Part shown: in pieces, positions 40,616-48,870 of the stretch | Layout: each line of letters starts with the position of its first letter | Numbering within the stretch: position 1 is the stretch's first letter | NCBI GenBank assembly: GCA_946405515.1 | Contig: CAMJHM010000011.1 | Span: 1 to 48,870, forward strand | DNA length: 48,870 nucleotides | From: an uncultured Fibrobacter sp. | Lineage (GTDB): Bacteria > Fibrobacterota > Fibrobacteria > Fibrobacterales > Fibrobacteraceae | Direction of reading: 5' to 3' | Program-made: the position numbers and the translations under genes | The notes under the pieces: model-generated | Databases searched by the model: none | Told to the model about the DNA's origin: nothing | The model's input: only the letters and a program-made list of their open reading frames with translations

Positions 40616-42673
40616 ATGATTAAAATTGAGCAAAATCTACTCGACGCACTGACCTACAAAGCTTATGGCTATTTCGAATGCAACCTGACCAAGGATGTCG
40701 TAATAGGCGATTTCTATAGATTTGTCAGAGGCCGCCCGGTCCCGATGCGGAAAGGGAGGCCTCACGGAGAAGTCCACTACACGGAGTTGCTCAACCTTTG
40801 GGCAAAAGAAAACGTGCTCACCAAGTCCAGGGAGTTCCTGGAAACGGCAAGCCGAGAAAAACTCATCGAAAAGTTCAATAAGAACGTGCTGACTACCCAA
40901 GCCAGTTACTGGACCGTCCCCGCCGAAGGGACCACCCCCATCTGCCTCGAACAGAAGTTCTACCTGATGAAGGGCGACGACGGCGACATCTACACTCTCT
41001 GTGTAGTGAAGGATGTGTCCGAACGCGAACGCAAGCATACCCGGATAGCCCAGATGGATGCCATGCTGAACGGCATCACCAGCGACTTCGAAAGCATCTT
41101 CTACGTCGACCTGGACCGCGACACCTACTTCTGCTACCGCACCAGCAAGCGGATGGAGGACTGCCTCAAGAAGTTCGAGACCCAGCCCCCCTACAGCAAG
41201 CAGATGGAAAACCTGGTGGACGGTCTCGTGACCAAGAGCGACCGCATGAAGGTATACGCACGCCTGCAGAGGGACTACATCCTCAATTACCTCGAACGCG
41301 AGCCAGCCCTCTTTATCGAGTTCAAGGCGAACATCGACGGAAACGAGCAGTTCTACCGCGCAAAGCTCACCCGCGACAAGGACAGCCACACCGGGAACTG
41401 CGTCATCCTAGGCTTAAGCAATGTGGACGAGGAACGGAAAGCCGAACTTGAATTACGCGAACAGCAGAACCGCCAGAAAACGGAACTGCAAGAAGCAACC
41501 GCCAAGGCCGAGGCAGCGAACGCCGCGAAGAGCCGTTTCCTGTTCAACATGAGCCACGATATCCGCACCCCGATGAACGCCATCCTCGGGTTTGCCTCCT
41601 TAGCCCGCAAGTACATCGACAACAAAGTCCAAGCCATCGATTATCTCGAAAAGGTCGCCCTCGCCGGGGATCACCTGCTGAGCCTCATCAACGACGTGCT
41701 CGACATGGCGCATATCGAAAGCGGCAAAATCAACCTGAAGAACGACCCCATCAACCTGCCGGAGTTCATCACCAAGTTCACCTCCATCATGCAGGAATCT
41801 GCGGCCAAGAGCGAAACCACTTTGGAACTTTCGCTGAAAAACATCCAGAACGAAAACGTCTACGCCGACGCCATGCACCTGGAGCGCGTCCTCCTGAACA
41901 TCTTGAGCAACGCCATCAAGTATTCCCCGCACAACAGCCGGATTTTGTTCACCGTAAGGCAGACCCCAAGTTTCCAGGGCCTCGCCTGCTTCGACTTTAT
42001 TATCGAAGACAACGGCATCGGCATGAGCAAGGAATTCCTGGCGCATGTTTTCGACGCTTTCTCCCGTGAACAAAGCTCCACCGCAAGCGGGGTGAACGGG
42101 ACCGGGCTCGGGCTTTCTATCACCAAGAACCTCGTCGAGATGATGGGCGGAACAATGGAAATCGAAAGCGAGCAGGGCAAGGGCACGACCGTGACCTGCC
42201 ACCTCACCTTCAATATCCAGGACAAGTTCTACACCTACAAGAAGGACAGCAACGCCAAGCCCAAGGAAATCCAGAGCGGATTGTTCGAAGGGAAAAGGGT
42301 CTTGCTTGTCGAGGACAACGAACTGAACCGCGAAATTGCGCTAGACCACCTGAAAGAACTCGGCTTCATCGTGGACGAAGCCGAAAACGGCGCCGATGCG
42401 CTCCAAAGGATCAAGAGCAACAGGCCAGGCCTCTATGACCTCGTGCTGATGGACATCCAGATGCCCGTGATGGACGGCTACGAAGCCGCCTGTGAAATTC
42501 GCAAGTTGGGCAATTCCGGCTATTCTCAGGTCCCGATTGTCGCCATGACCGCAAACGCCTTCGAAGAAGACCGCCAAAAGGCCTTCCAGGTCGGTATGAA
42601 CGGGCATGTCGCCAAACCGGTCGACCCGCAAAAACTCTCCGACTACTTGGCCCAATTTTTTATCAAGGCCTAG
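40616..42673 (+). CDS. Hybrid sensor histidine kinase with receiver domain
   Basis: 685 aa from the ATG at 40616; the frame stays open upstream to 40028 but that part overlaps the acyltransferase gene and has no domain. Two PAS-like sensing regions (about 1-145 and 150-270), a coiled coil (about 275-310), HisKA with phosphohistidine His314 in FNMSHDIRTPMNA, an HATPase domain (N box NILSNAIKYS, G1 DNGIGM, G2 GTGLGLSI), and a C-terminal receiver with phospho-acceptor Asp613 in LVLMDIQMPVMDG. No transmembrane helix, so it senses inside the cell. The HPt protein 24 nt downstream is the likely next relay partner. No output regulator is encoded nearby. Confidence 0.92.
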   Translation: MIKIEQNLLDALTYKAYGYFECNLTKDVVIGDFYRFVRGRPVPMRKGRPHGEVHYTELLNLWAKENVLTKSREFLETASREKLIEKFNKNVLTTQASYWTVPAEGTTPICLEQKFYLMKGDDGDIYTLCVVKDVSERERKHTRIAQMDAMLNGITSDFESIFYVDLDRDTYFCYRTSKRMEDCLKKFETQPPYSKQMENLVDGLVTKSDRMKVYARLQRDYILNYLEREPALFIEFKANIDGNEQFYRAKLTRDKDSHTGNCVILGLSNVDEERKAELELREQQNRQKTELQEATAKAEAANAAKSRFLFNMSHDIRTPMNAILGFASLARKYIDNKVQAIDYLEKVALAGDHLLSLINDVLDMAHIESGKINLKNDPINLPEFITKFTSIMQESAAKSETTLELSLKNIQNENVYADAMHLERVLLNILSNAIKYSPHNSRILFTVRQTPSFQGLACFDFIIEDNGIGMSKEFLAHVFDAFSREQSSTASGVNGTGLGLSITKNLVEMMGGTMEIESEQGKGTTVTCHLTFNIQDKFYTYKKDSNAKPKEIQSGLFEGKRVLLVEDNELNREIALDHLKELGFIVDEAENGADALQRIKSNRPGLYDLVLMDIQMPVMDGYEAACEIRKLGNSGYSQVPIVAMTANAFEEDRQKAFQVGMNGHVAKPVDPQKLSDYLAQFFIKA

Positions 42674-42697
42674 GACGTTCAAACCAAGAGGTATCCC

Positions 42698-43054
42698 ATG
42701 ACCCTACAAGAATTTTACGCCAGCGTTGATGAATCCCTAGAAAATGTCTTGAACCGCCTCCACAAGGAAGAACGCATCACCAAGTACCTCGGGCTGTTCT
42801 TGCAAGATCCGAGTTTCAACGACCTCGAAAAGGCCTTCGGAGAAAAGGATGCCGAAAAGGCGTTCCGTGCAGCGCACACGCTCAAGGGTGTGGCCGCCAA
42901 CCTCGGATTCCAAAAGCTCTACGAAGCAAGCAGCGCCTTGACCGAAGACCTCCGCCCCGGAGCGTTCACCGAATCATCGGTGACGCTGTTCAGCAACGTG
43001 CTGGACCTGTACAGCAGCGTCATCGAGAATATCCGTACCCTCCTGAAAGCATAA
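42698..43054 (+). CDS. HPt-domain phosphotransfer protein
   Basis: 118 aa, a single four-helix HPt domain. The phosphorylated histidine is His60 in AHTLKGVAANLGF. It should take the phosphate from the receiver domain of the hybrid kinase directly upstream and pass it to an unlinked response regulator. An AAGAGG ribosome site precedes the ATG. Its TAA lies in the A-tract that on the other strand is the T-tract of the GH10 terminator. Confidence 0.92.
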   Translation: MTLQEFYASVDESLENVLNRLHKEERITKYLGLFLQDPSFNDLEKAFGEKDAEKAFRAAHTLKGVAANLGFQKLYEASSALTEDLRPGAFTESSVTLFSNVLDLYSSVIENIRTLLKA

Positions 43055-43090
43055 AAAATCGGCCCCGGCGTTGGAGGAACCGGGACCGAT
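43052..43090 (-). terminator. Rho-independent terminator of the GH10 gene
   Basis: On the minus strand an 11-bp stem (arms 43080-43090 and 43058-43068, one G-U pair) with an 11-nt loop is followed by TTTTTTAT. It lies 45 nt past the stop at 43136 and overlaps the HPt stop codon on the other strand. Confidence 0.8.
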
Positions 43091-43135
43091 GGTGTATGGA
43101 TTAGGATTTGGTTTTATGAGAGAATCTACGCGTTA

Positions 43136-44926
43136 TTAGCGGACCACTCGCACAGCCTGCATCTTGCCTGTCGCACGGTTGCGCAGGAAGTAAACACCCG
43201 AAGTCTTGATATCGCTAGAAGACTTGAGCAATTCCGCAGTCGCCTTGAAGCCGTATCCGCTAATGATGCCCATGCGCATGCCATGCGTGTCGAACACGTA
43301 GTAGTGCTGTAAAGTGCTGGTCTCGTCCAGCTGGATGTTGGACGCGAGGCCAAGAGGATCGCCCGGAGTCGTCGTAGTGCCGTTCGAGAACTCGAGGTAG
43401 TCGATATTGCAGTTGCTACCCGTAATCACGACCTTGACAACATGCGGACCGGCAGTGAGAGTGACCTTGCCAGCATCGACAACCTGGTACACGCTCCAGT
43501 CTTCACCGGTCTGGGGGACCGCCACTTCGATGCCGGCATCCTGACCGTCAATCTGCAGCTTGAATCCGGAAGAAGTCGCACCACTAGACACGTTTGCGGT
43601 GACAGAGTACTCGCCAGCAGTGGCCACGTTCACCGTGTAGACCAACCATTCGTCGGTAGCTGTGTAACCGAGCGCGACACCCGTACCACCGGCGACCAGG
43701 TCCACACCTTCATCGGCACGGACACTCGCATCGCCCTGGTTGGCGCTATCGTCGTCGCTATAAGCACTGCGGCTTCCGCCTTCATCGTAGTTTTCGGCCT
43801 CGATCTTGCCCGGAAGCACTGCGGCAACGCCCTTGTACGGAGTCGGGTCAGGAGGAGGAGGAGGAGGAACGTACTCGGCGCCATTAAGAAGGCCAGTCGT
43901 ATTGACACCCTTGTTCGACGCAAGGTATTCCTTCAGCCAGGTCATAGCCGCACGATCCTTGCCATCCTTGATGATACCGGAGTTACCGTTGGTCACCCAA
44001 GTTGCACCGTAGATATAGCCCCACAGGGTAATGCCGGCAACGTGTTCGTTTTCCATGAACAGGGAAATCTGTTCCTGATAGCACTGCTTCTGGGTCTGGT
44101 CATTATCCGTACCGATATCGTATTCCGAAATGAACATCGGGGTCTGCGTTTTTTCCCAAATTTCGTCAAGGACGCTCTTCAGGGTGTTGATGTTCAAGCA
44201 GCCGCCGCCACCACCGGTACCACCGGCGCCACCGCCCTGGGTCATCATGTCATGAGCTTGGAGGCCGTAGGCATCGACAGGAGCGCCATTTTTCTTGATG
44301 GTCTGGATCAGCTGGATACCTTCGTTCTTCTGCCACTGGACGGTATTGTAGTCGTTGTAAATCAACACGGCTTCCGGCCAACGTTCACGCGCCATTTTGA
44401 AGGCCGTGGTCACGAAGGTGTAGTCACCGTTGTTGTCGCCGCCGAGGGCCTGGATAATCTTGGTGTTGTTGTAGCCGGAGTGATACTGGTTGTTGCCAGT
44501 ACGGATAGCTTCGTTCACCACGTCAATCATGTCGAGGTCGGGGTACTGCTTCTTCACGCGGTCGAACCAATCGGTAATGGCCTTCTTGGTATCGTCGGCG
44601 CTCAGGTTGCCCAGCCAGTTCGGATACTGCGAGCCCCACACCAGAGCGTGGAACTTGAAGTAGCCTCCGTTGTTCTTCGCCCAGTTATAGCAGGCGTCGC
44701 AACCGCTGAAATTGTAGTTGCCACGGGAGCCTTCGATAGATTGCCACTTACATTCGTTTTCAGCAGTAATCTGGTTCCAGTAGGTACCGAAATCGGAACG
44801 CACTTGGCCGCGGGTCGTAATATTACCGACAAACTTGGCGGCACCGTCAGCCAACCCAGGACCAGCAAACGAATACGCCGAAGCAAAAAGCACGGCTGAG
44901 GTAATTATAGATTTAAAGCTAAGCAT
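43136..44926 (-). CDS. Secreted GH10 endo-xylanase with CBM6 and sorting-like tail
   Basis: 596 aa from the ATG at 44926: AAGGA is placed 8 nt upstream, so the GTG at 44932 is not the start. Signal peptide (SIITSAVLFASAYSFAG). GH10 barrel at about 25-345: KFHALVWGSQYP, acid/base Glu139 in DVVNEA and nucleophile Glu268 in FISEYDIG. A Gly-rich loop (about 231-243) interrupts the barrel. A Pro linker leads to a CBM6 (about 365-510; KIEAENYDEGG, DEWLVYTVNV, IDYLEFSNG) and a tail (about 530-596) ending KMQAVRVVR. It cleaves beta-1,4-xylan outside the cell. It is paired with the GH43 gene upstream on the same strand. Confidence 0.94.
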   Translation of the reverse strand: MLSFKSIITSAVLFASAYSFAGPGLADGAAKFVGNITTRGQVRSDFGTYWNQITAENECKWQSIEGSRGNYNFSGCDACYNWAKNNGGYFKFHALVWGSQYPNWLGNLSADDTKKAITDWFDRVKKQYPDLDMIDVVNEAIRTGNNQYHSGYNNTKIIQALGGDNNGDYTFVTTAFKMARERWPEAVLIYNDYNTVQWQKNEGIQLIQTIKKNGAPVDAYGLQAHDMMTQGGGAGGTGGGGGCLNINTLKSVLDEIWEKTQTPMFISEYDIGTDNDQTQKQCYQEQISLFMENEHVAGITLWGYIYGATWVTNGNSGIIKDGKDRAAMTWLKEYLASNKGVNTTGLLNGAEYVPPPPPPDPTPYKGVAAVLPGKIEAENYDEGGSRSAYSDDDSANQGDASVRADEGVDLVAGGTGVALGYTATDEWLVYTVNVATAGEYSVTANVSSGATSSGFKLQIDGQDAGIEVAVPQTGEDWSVYQVVDAGKVTLTAGPHVVKVVITGSNCNIDYLEFSNGTTTTPGDPLGLASNIQLDETSTLQHYYVFDTHGMRMGIISGYGFKATAELLKSSSDIKTSGVYFLRNRATGKMQAVRVVR

Positions 44927-44932
44927 ATCCAC

Positions 44933-45106
44933 ATCCTTGTTTTGGTTAATTCCATACTATCTATAATCTATCCCGACACCATCCATAGAGCCTTTTCCGA
45001 GGCTTAAAATCTATGGATAAATAGTCCATGCGCCATTGCCATTTTGTCAATGACATCGTGGGTTTTTGGGGCAATGGAATAGCGCATTTTTTGGCAAAAA
45101 CGCTTT
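44933..45106 (-). other. Long structured leader region before the GH10 gene
   Basis: This 174-bp gap contains a compound hairpin (outer arms 44981-44988/45011-45018, inner arms 44989-44993/45000-45004) about 55 nt upstream of the GH10 ATG, and a second inverted repeat with 8-bp core arms CCATTGCC/GGCAATGG (about 45033-45040 and 45070-45077). No T-tract follows either, so they may be leader structures or processing sites. Confidence 0.5.
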
Positions 45107-47422
45107 CTATTTCGCGATATTGACCATGAAGGTTTTACCACCGTGCACCTCGCGCAACAGATAAACGGAAGGCCCAAAACCACGCCTGCGGAGTTCCTGC
45201 GAAGCGGCATTTTTTTCTGTGGTCACACGGCCCAAAAAACGCCCGTCCAGACCATAGACACCATACGTCCCGACAGAGGCCGAAGTCAACCGAACAGCCC
45301 TACGCAAAAGCGTCGTCGTATCCGTTTCCGGAGCGTCCTTGCCACTCACAAAATTGATGTAGTCGACATTCACATAGTTGCCGACAATGACCATCTTGAG
45401 CACATGCTCGCCCGCCGTCAGTCCGGTAACGTTCGCCGACACGCTCGCGTAGGTGGACCAGTCTTCGCCTTTGGTTGCAACAAGCGTATCCGTAACCGCC
45501 ACATCGTCGATGAACAGCTGGACGCCCACATCGTCGGCATTGGTCGCCATGCTCACGTAGACGGTATAATCCCCGGCCGTCTTCACGTCGACAGAATACT
45601 TGAGCCATTCACCGTCGGCCGTATAGCCGATCGCATAGCCCTTGGAAGCATCGGCAGAATCCAGCTGCACAATGTCCACGCCGTCTTCGCGGTACACGCC
45701 ACCCTCATTTTTGCTGTCACTATCGCGATAGGCGCGGTTCGCCTTGCCCTCGTCATAATTCTCGGCTTCGACCTTGCCCGGAATCGCTGCACGGACGCCC
45801 TTGTACGGAGCCGGAGGGGTAGTATCCTGCTCGATAGCATCCAGGTAGATTTCATCCTTGTAGTCGGTACCGATCTTGAACCAATCAAAGTCGGCATAGC
45901 CGCCCGCCGTCTTGGTCGCGTAATTGAACAGGCCAAAGCGGTAGCCCACGAACATGTGGAGCGAATAACTGAGGCTTACGTTGTCGCCAATCTTTTTCCA
46001 TTCCGTACCATCGGTGCTGTAGTAGAACGAGGCCGTACCGCGGTCAATCGGCAAGTCAAAATCGACACGCAAATAAACCTTGGAATCGGAGAGCGGTTCA
46101 CTCGCCTTTTGGCTTTCGCCATTTTCGCCACCGCTGTACATCACGACCTTGTAGCTATCACCGCTCTTGGCTAGCGCGACAAAGCCTTTGTCATCCTGCA
46201 AGGCGACGAGGCCCGCGATATCGCCGTCCTTCATGCCCGAGCCATCCACGAGCGTCCTGCCGGAGCACTTGGGGCCGAACGTACGCTGGGTGAGCGTATT
46301 CTTCGCGGTCACAATTCTAGAATCGGTGCGGCTCGTGGTAATGCGGAAATACCCGGGATTCGCCGTCAAGCTCCAGTTCTTGTCGTCGGGATTGTGGTTC
46401 CATTGCCATTCGAGCGGGAGCACGTCGGAATCGAAATCGTCACTTGTGACCATGCCGTAGCCCGGCAACGGGGATGCGGGCAATTCAAGCGTCGCCGGAG
46501 CCTTCTTGGAGCCTCCCTCGGGTTCTGGCCAGCCATCCTTCCAGACCATCGGAACAAGGTGCGACATACGGCCAACCGGGCCGGAATCGCGGAACAGGAG
46601 CGCGTACCACTTGCCATCCGGAGTGTCAAAAATGCCACCCTGGGCTACACCGTTATCCTGCAAGAAAATGCGACCGGAAAAACCGTCCAGGAGACTCTTG
46701 GAACGATACACCACCTCGGTGCGGCACGAACCGGCGGGCCATGAAATCGTAAACAAATAGTATTCCCCGTTAATCTTTTCCATGTGCGAGCCTTCTTGCT
46801 GCACGTAGTAGTTACTGGAACCCGTCACCCGGTTGATGCTCACGCCACCGAGCTTGCCGCTCTTGCCGCCCTGCTTGACGCCCGAGGCATCGTCATTGAG
46901 CTGCACGTAACTGATCTGGTCACCACTGCCATAGAACACCCATGCGGTGCCGTCGTCATCGAAGAACAAGGACGGGTCATGGTAGAAGGGCAACTGCACC
47001 TCGGTCCAGGGGCCATTTTCCACATCTGCCGTTTTGTAGAGGTGCGTCTTATTGCTGGTGTATGACGGTGTCAATACATAGAAAAAGCCGTCACGGTAGC
47101 GGATGCTCGAAGCCCAGGAACCCTTGCCGTAGGCGTCCTGGCCGTTGAGGTTCATATTGTTGTTGTTGATGAGGGTCTGGTAGGCATACCCCACCGTGCG
47201 CCATTGTGCAAGGTCGGTACTCTTGAAAACAGGCACACCGGGCGCGAAATGCATGGTCGTCGTGACCATGTAATAGGCATCGTCGACGCGGACAATGGAG
47301 GGGTCCGGACTATCGACATAGAGAATCGGGTTATTGACCGTGTCCGCATTTGCGGTGTCAAAAATGGCAAAAACAGCCAAAACGGCCACAACAAGCCTAG
47401 AAAGGCGCTTAAACGTTCCCAT
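45107..47422 (-). CDS. Secreted GH43 xylosidase/arabinofuranosidase with CBM6 and sorting-like tail
   Basis: 771 aa. Signal peptide (RLVVAVLAVFAIFDTANA). Five-bladed propeller GH43 at about 28-315: the catalytic base Asp40 in VDSPDPSIVRVDDAYY, DDDGTAWVFYGSG, and the acid in QEGSHMEKINGEYY. A concanavalin-like beta-sandwich (about 325-535; DDFDSDVLPLEWQWNHNP) as in beta-xylosidases follows, then a CBM6 (about 545-690; PGKVEAENYDEG, DGEWLKYSVDV, VDYINFVSG) and a tail (about 700-771) ending GGKTFMVNIAK. The ribosome site AAGGAG precedes the ATG. It removes xylose or arabinose from xylan-derived chains, complementing the GH10 enzyme. Confidence 0.93.
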   Translation of the reverse strand: MGTFKRLSRLVVAVLAVFAIFDTANADTVNNPILYVDSPDPSIVRVDDAYYMVTTTMHFAPGVPVFKSTDLAQWRTVGYAYQTLINNNNMNLNGQDAYGKGSWASSIRYRDGFFYVLTPSYTSNKTHLYKTADVENGPWTEVQLPFYHDPSLFFDDDGTAWVFYGSGDQISYVQLNDDASGVKQGGKSGKLGGVSINRVTGSSNYYVQQEGSHMEKINGEYYLFTISWPAGSCRTEVVYRSKSLLDGFSGRIFLQDNGVAQGGIFDTPDGKWYALLFRDSGPVGRMSHLVPMVWKDGWPEPEGGSKKAPATLELPASPLPGYGMVTSDDFDSDVLPLEWQWNHNPDDKNWSLTANPGYFRITTSRTDSRIVTAKNTLTQRTFGPKCSGRTLVDGSGMKDGDIAGLVALQDDKGFVALAKSGDSYKVVMYSGGENGESQKASEPLSDSKVYLRVDFDLPIDRGTASFYYSTDGTEWKKIGDNVSLSYSLHMFVGYRFGLFNYATKTAGGYADFDWFKIGTDYKDEIYLDAIEQDTTPPAPYKGVRAAIPGKVEAENYDEGKANRAYRDSDSKNEGGVYREDGVDIVQLDSADASKGYAIGYTADGEWLKYSVDVKTAGDYTVYVSMATNADDVGVQLFIDDVAVTDTLVATKGEDWSTYASVSANVTGLTAGEHVLKMVIVGNYVNVDYINFVSGKDAPETDTTTLLRRAVRLTSASVGTYGVYGLDGRFLGRVTTEKNAASQELRRRGFGPSVYLLREVHGGKTFMVNIAK

Positions 47423-47800
47423 ACTTACTCCTTGGCAACACCACCCTTCGCGGGAGGGCGCTGCGCAACAAAACCACGCCTATAAAATACCCTTGAAAAC
47501 CGGACATATTATTTGTTCCAGAACCGTTTTTATGGATTTTTTATCAAGACAAATCTCGTCCGTAATTTATTGACACCCGTGCATTTTACCACGGCTCCGT
47601 AAAGTTTCGCATACAAAGAAAATGTGGACATTTTGCATTATCCCCCCCCTTTTTTCTCAATATTCACAACACTTATTACAAGGCCCTTTTAAAAAAAAAC
47701 ACGGATTCAAGGCGGCCACTTCTATATTGAATGAGGAGTATGCTCAACGGCCATTTCACATGACCGTTGGAAATATGTAACGAACCAAAAAGGAGTAAAC
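47423..47800. other. Divergent control region between the GH43 gene and the esterase gene
   Basis: This 378-bp region separates divergent hydrolase genes. It includes a C8/T6 run (47642-47656), an A9 run (47691-47699), a TATATT element at 47723-47728 for the esterase, and a hairpin CAACGG-c-CA/TG-a-CCGTTG (47745-47769) near the 5' end of its predicted mRNA. No gene was seen in it. Confidence 0.5.
47723..47728 (+). promoter_or_regulatory. TATATT -10-like element for the esterase gene
   Basis: TATATT with a predicted start near 47735 and a leader of about 66 nt. No good -35 hexamer. The leader begins with a hairpin at 47745-47769. Confidence 0.35.
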
Positions 47801-48870
47801 ATGATCGGTTCACACGTCAAGGCAATTGCAAGTGGGGTTGCATTGCTGAGCACAATGACCTTCGCATGGTCCATTTCTGGCACGGTGGTGACAGAAGCCG
47901 GCGTAGGCATTCCCCAAGTAAACATTTCCTGTTTCAATTTCCCCGGTTTAGCTGCACAAACCGATGCTACAGGTGGTTTTGCCATTATTCATAATGATGA
48001 TGGCACATTTAACGCCATAAAGGCTATCTCGGGCAAGCAGGTGTCTGTCAATTATTCTGGCAACATCCTCAGCATGGAAGGGCTGAACGCACAAACCCTA
48101 ACAGTTTCTCTTATCGATGTTCTTGGCAAGGTGACTTACAACAAAGAATATCGCAACATCCAAGGGAACCTCTCCATCGACATGAGCAAGTACATGAGGC
48201 AAAAAGCCTCGTTCCTGCGCGTGACGACCGATGGCAAGAGCAGCACCTATCAGTTGACCTCGAAGGGCGCCCTTCTCAGGGAAGGCGATCCGCTGGCCAT
48301 GCTCATGTTCTCGAAGGCAGGCTTTGAAAACCTCAACTACCAGATGGTAGCCGAAGTCGAAGCCAATGTCAGGATTGTCTTGAAGGCTACAGGAGCTGCT
48401 GGCTCCAGCAGCAGCAATATCACCACGTCTAGTTCTAGCAACCACATTCCCTTCGATAATCCCTTTGGCAGAAGCAGTTCCAGCGTCGTTGCTGGCTCCA
48501 GCAGCTCCACCGTCACATCGAGCAGCAATCCGGGCCCCAGCCAGCAGAGCTCTTCTAGCGTAGCTCCCGCATCCAGCGATACGACAGTGACTGTTGACTG
48601 CTCCGGCAAGACAGCAAAGGTCGGAGATAAGCAAAACATGGACGTGACCGTCGATGGCAAGAAGCGTACTTTCATCATGCACATTCCGAATGCCTACAAG
48701 GGCGACAAGCCCGTACCGCTCGTTATTGACTACCACCCGATTGGCGGTAGTGGCCAGGGCGAATTTGGCAGCTCTCCGTACAAGGCCAAGACTGACCCCG
48801 AAGGCGTAATCACGCTTTACCCGGACGGCACTAGCAAACCGGGTGGAATGGGTAACGGCTGGAACGTCGG
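47801..48870 (+). CDS. Secreted CE1/LpqC-like esterase, N-terminal part (partial at window edge)
   Basis: The open frame runs from the ATG at 47801 (AGGAG 5 nt upstream) to the window edge, 356 codons. A signal peptide (AIASGVALLSTMTFAWS) is followed by a carboxypeptidase-regulatory-like beta module (about 24-65; SGTVVTEAGVGIPQVNISC), then a sorting-tail-like domain (about 68-140; TLTVSLIDVLGKVTYN, ASFLRVTTDGKSSTYQL), a Ser-rich linker (about 185-265), and the start of an alpha/beta hydrolase (RTFIMHIPNAYKGDKPVPLVIDYHP, DPEGVITLYPDG). The oxyanion-hole strand is visible; the catalytic serine lies beyond the edge. Likely a feruloyl or acetyl xylan esterase given the neighbours. Confidence 0.82.
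   Translation, partial: MIGSHVKAIASGVALLSTMTFAWSISGTVVTEAGVGIPQVNISCFNFPGLAAQTDATGGFAIIHNDDGTFNAIKAISGKQVSVNYSGNILSMEGLNAQTLTVSLIDVLGKVTYNKEYRNIQGNLSIDMSKYMRQKASFLRVTTDGKSSTYQLTSKGALLREGDPLAMLMFSKAGFENLNYQMVAEVEANVRIVLKATGAAGSSSSNITTSSSSNHIPFDNPFGRSSSSVVAGSSSSTVTSSSNPGPSQQSSSSVAPASSDTTVTVDCSGKTAKVGDKQNMDVTVDGKKRTFIMHIPNAYKGDKPVPLVIDYHPIGGSGQGEFGSSPYKAKTDPEGVITLYPDGTSKPGGMGNGWNV

Noticed and set aside
43442-44899. 485-codon plus-strand frame opposite the GH10 gene
   Set aside because: Shadow frame lacking any domain; the GH10 catalytic residues are on the minus strand.
1-48870. CRISPR array, prophage, insertion sequence or toxin-antitoxin pair
   Set aside because: No regularly spaced repeats, transposase, integrase or paired small genes were seen on either strand.

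Overview
The window looks like a chromosomal segment of a Fibrobacter (Fibrobacterota) or a very close relative. This is inferred from gene content, not from a marker gene. The clues are modular plant-cell-wall hydrolases (GH8, GH10, GH43, a CE1-like esterase) with CBM6 modules, Ser-rich linkers and short C-terminal beta-sandwich tails ending in a basic stretch, several CotH-domain lipoproteins, and a TATATT-like -10 element that recurs upstream of genes. No rRNA, tRNA, CRISPR array, transposase or integrase was seen.

Layout. (1) 1-1865, minus: phosphonate start-up genes aepX (PEP mutase fused to a cytidylyltransferase-like domain) and aepY (phosphonopyruvate decarboxylase, cut by the window edge). 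(2) 2037-7861, plus: a compact five-gene unit with a GT2 glycosyltransferase, two tandem paralogous CotH lipoproteins, and an Alg14-like/Alg13-like split glycosyltransferase. (3) 7865-18309, minus: a surface-polysaccharide block with UDP-glucose dehydrogenase, two GT4 enzymes, a CapA-like protein, a TupA-like ATP-grasp enzyme, a GT2, a Wzy-like polymerase, an FrhB-like Fe-S protein and a pyruvyltransferase. (4) 18378-23004, minus: two more CotH lipoproteins, one very AT-rich and one large with a lamin-tail domain. (5) 23162-36652: mostly cell-maintenance genes: DMT transporter, TPR lytic transglycosylase, MCE protein/HPr/EI, TrmH-like methyltransferase, an unknown secreted protein, an M16-like lipoprotein, and BatB and BatA-like VWA proteins split by an oppositely oriented membrane protein with a degenerate GGDEF domain. 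A well-folded candidate small RNA lies at about 32903-33038. (6) 36756-48870: GH8 glucanase, acyltransferase 3, hybrid histidine kinase plus HPt protein, GH10 xylanase, GH43 enzyme, and a divergent, partial esterase.

How the parts may fit. Regions 1-4 probably build and modify a cell-surface glycan. UDP-glucuronate (Ugd), a TupA-like ligase and a CapA-like protein in one gene block suggest a glucuronate/amino-acid polymer, and aepXY could supply a phosphonate decoration. CotH-fold proteins are extracellular protein kinases where studied, so lipoprotein CotH genes inside a glycosyltransferase operon raise the possibility of extracytoplasmic phosphorylation tied to surface assembly. Region 6 is a xylan/beta-glucan degradation locus with secreted multi-domain enzymes. 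The observations most worth following up are the CotH/glycan/phosphonate neighbourhood, the candidate small RNA, the possible Shine-Dalgarno switch upstream of batB, and apparently leaderless genes.
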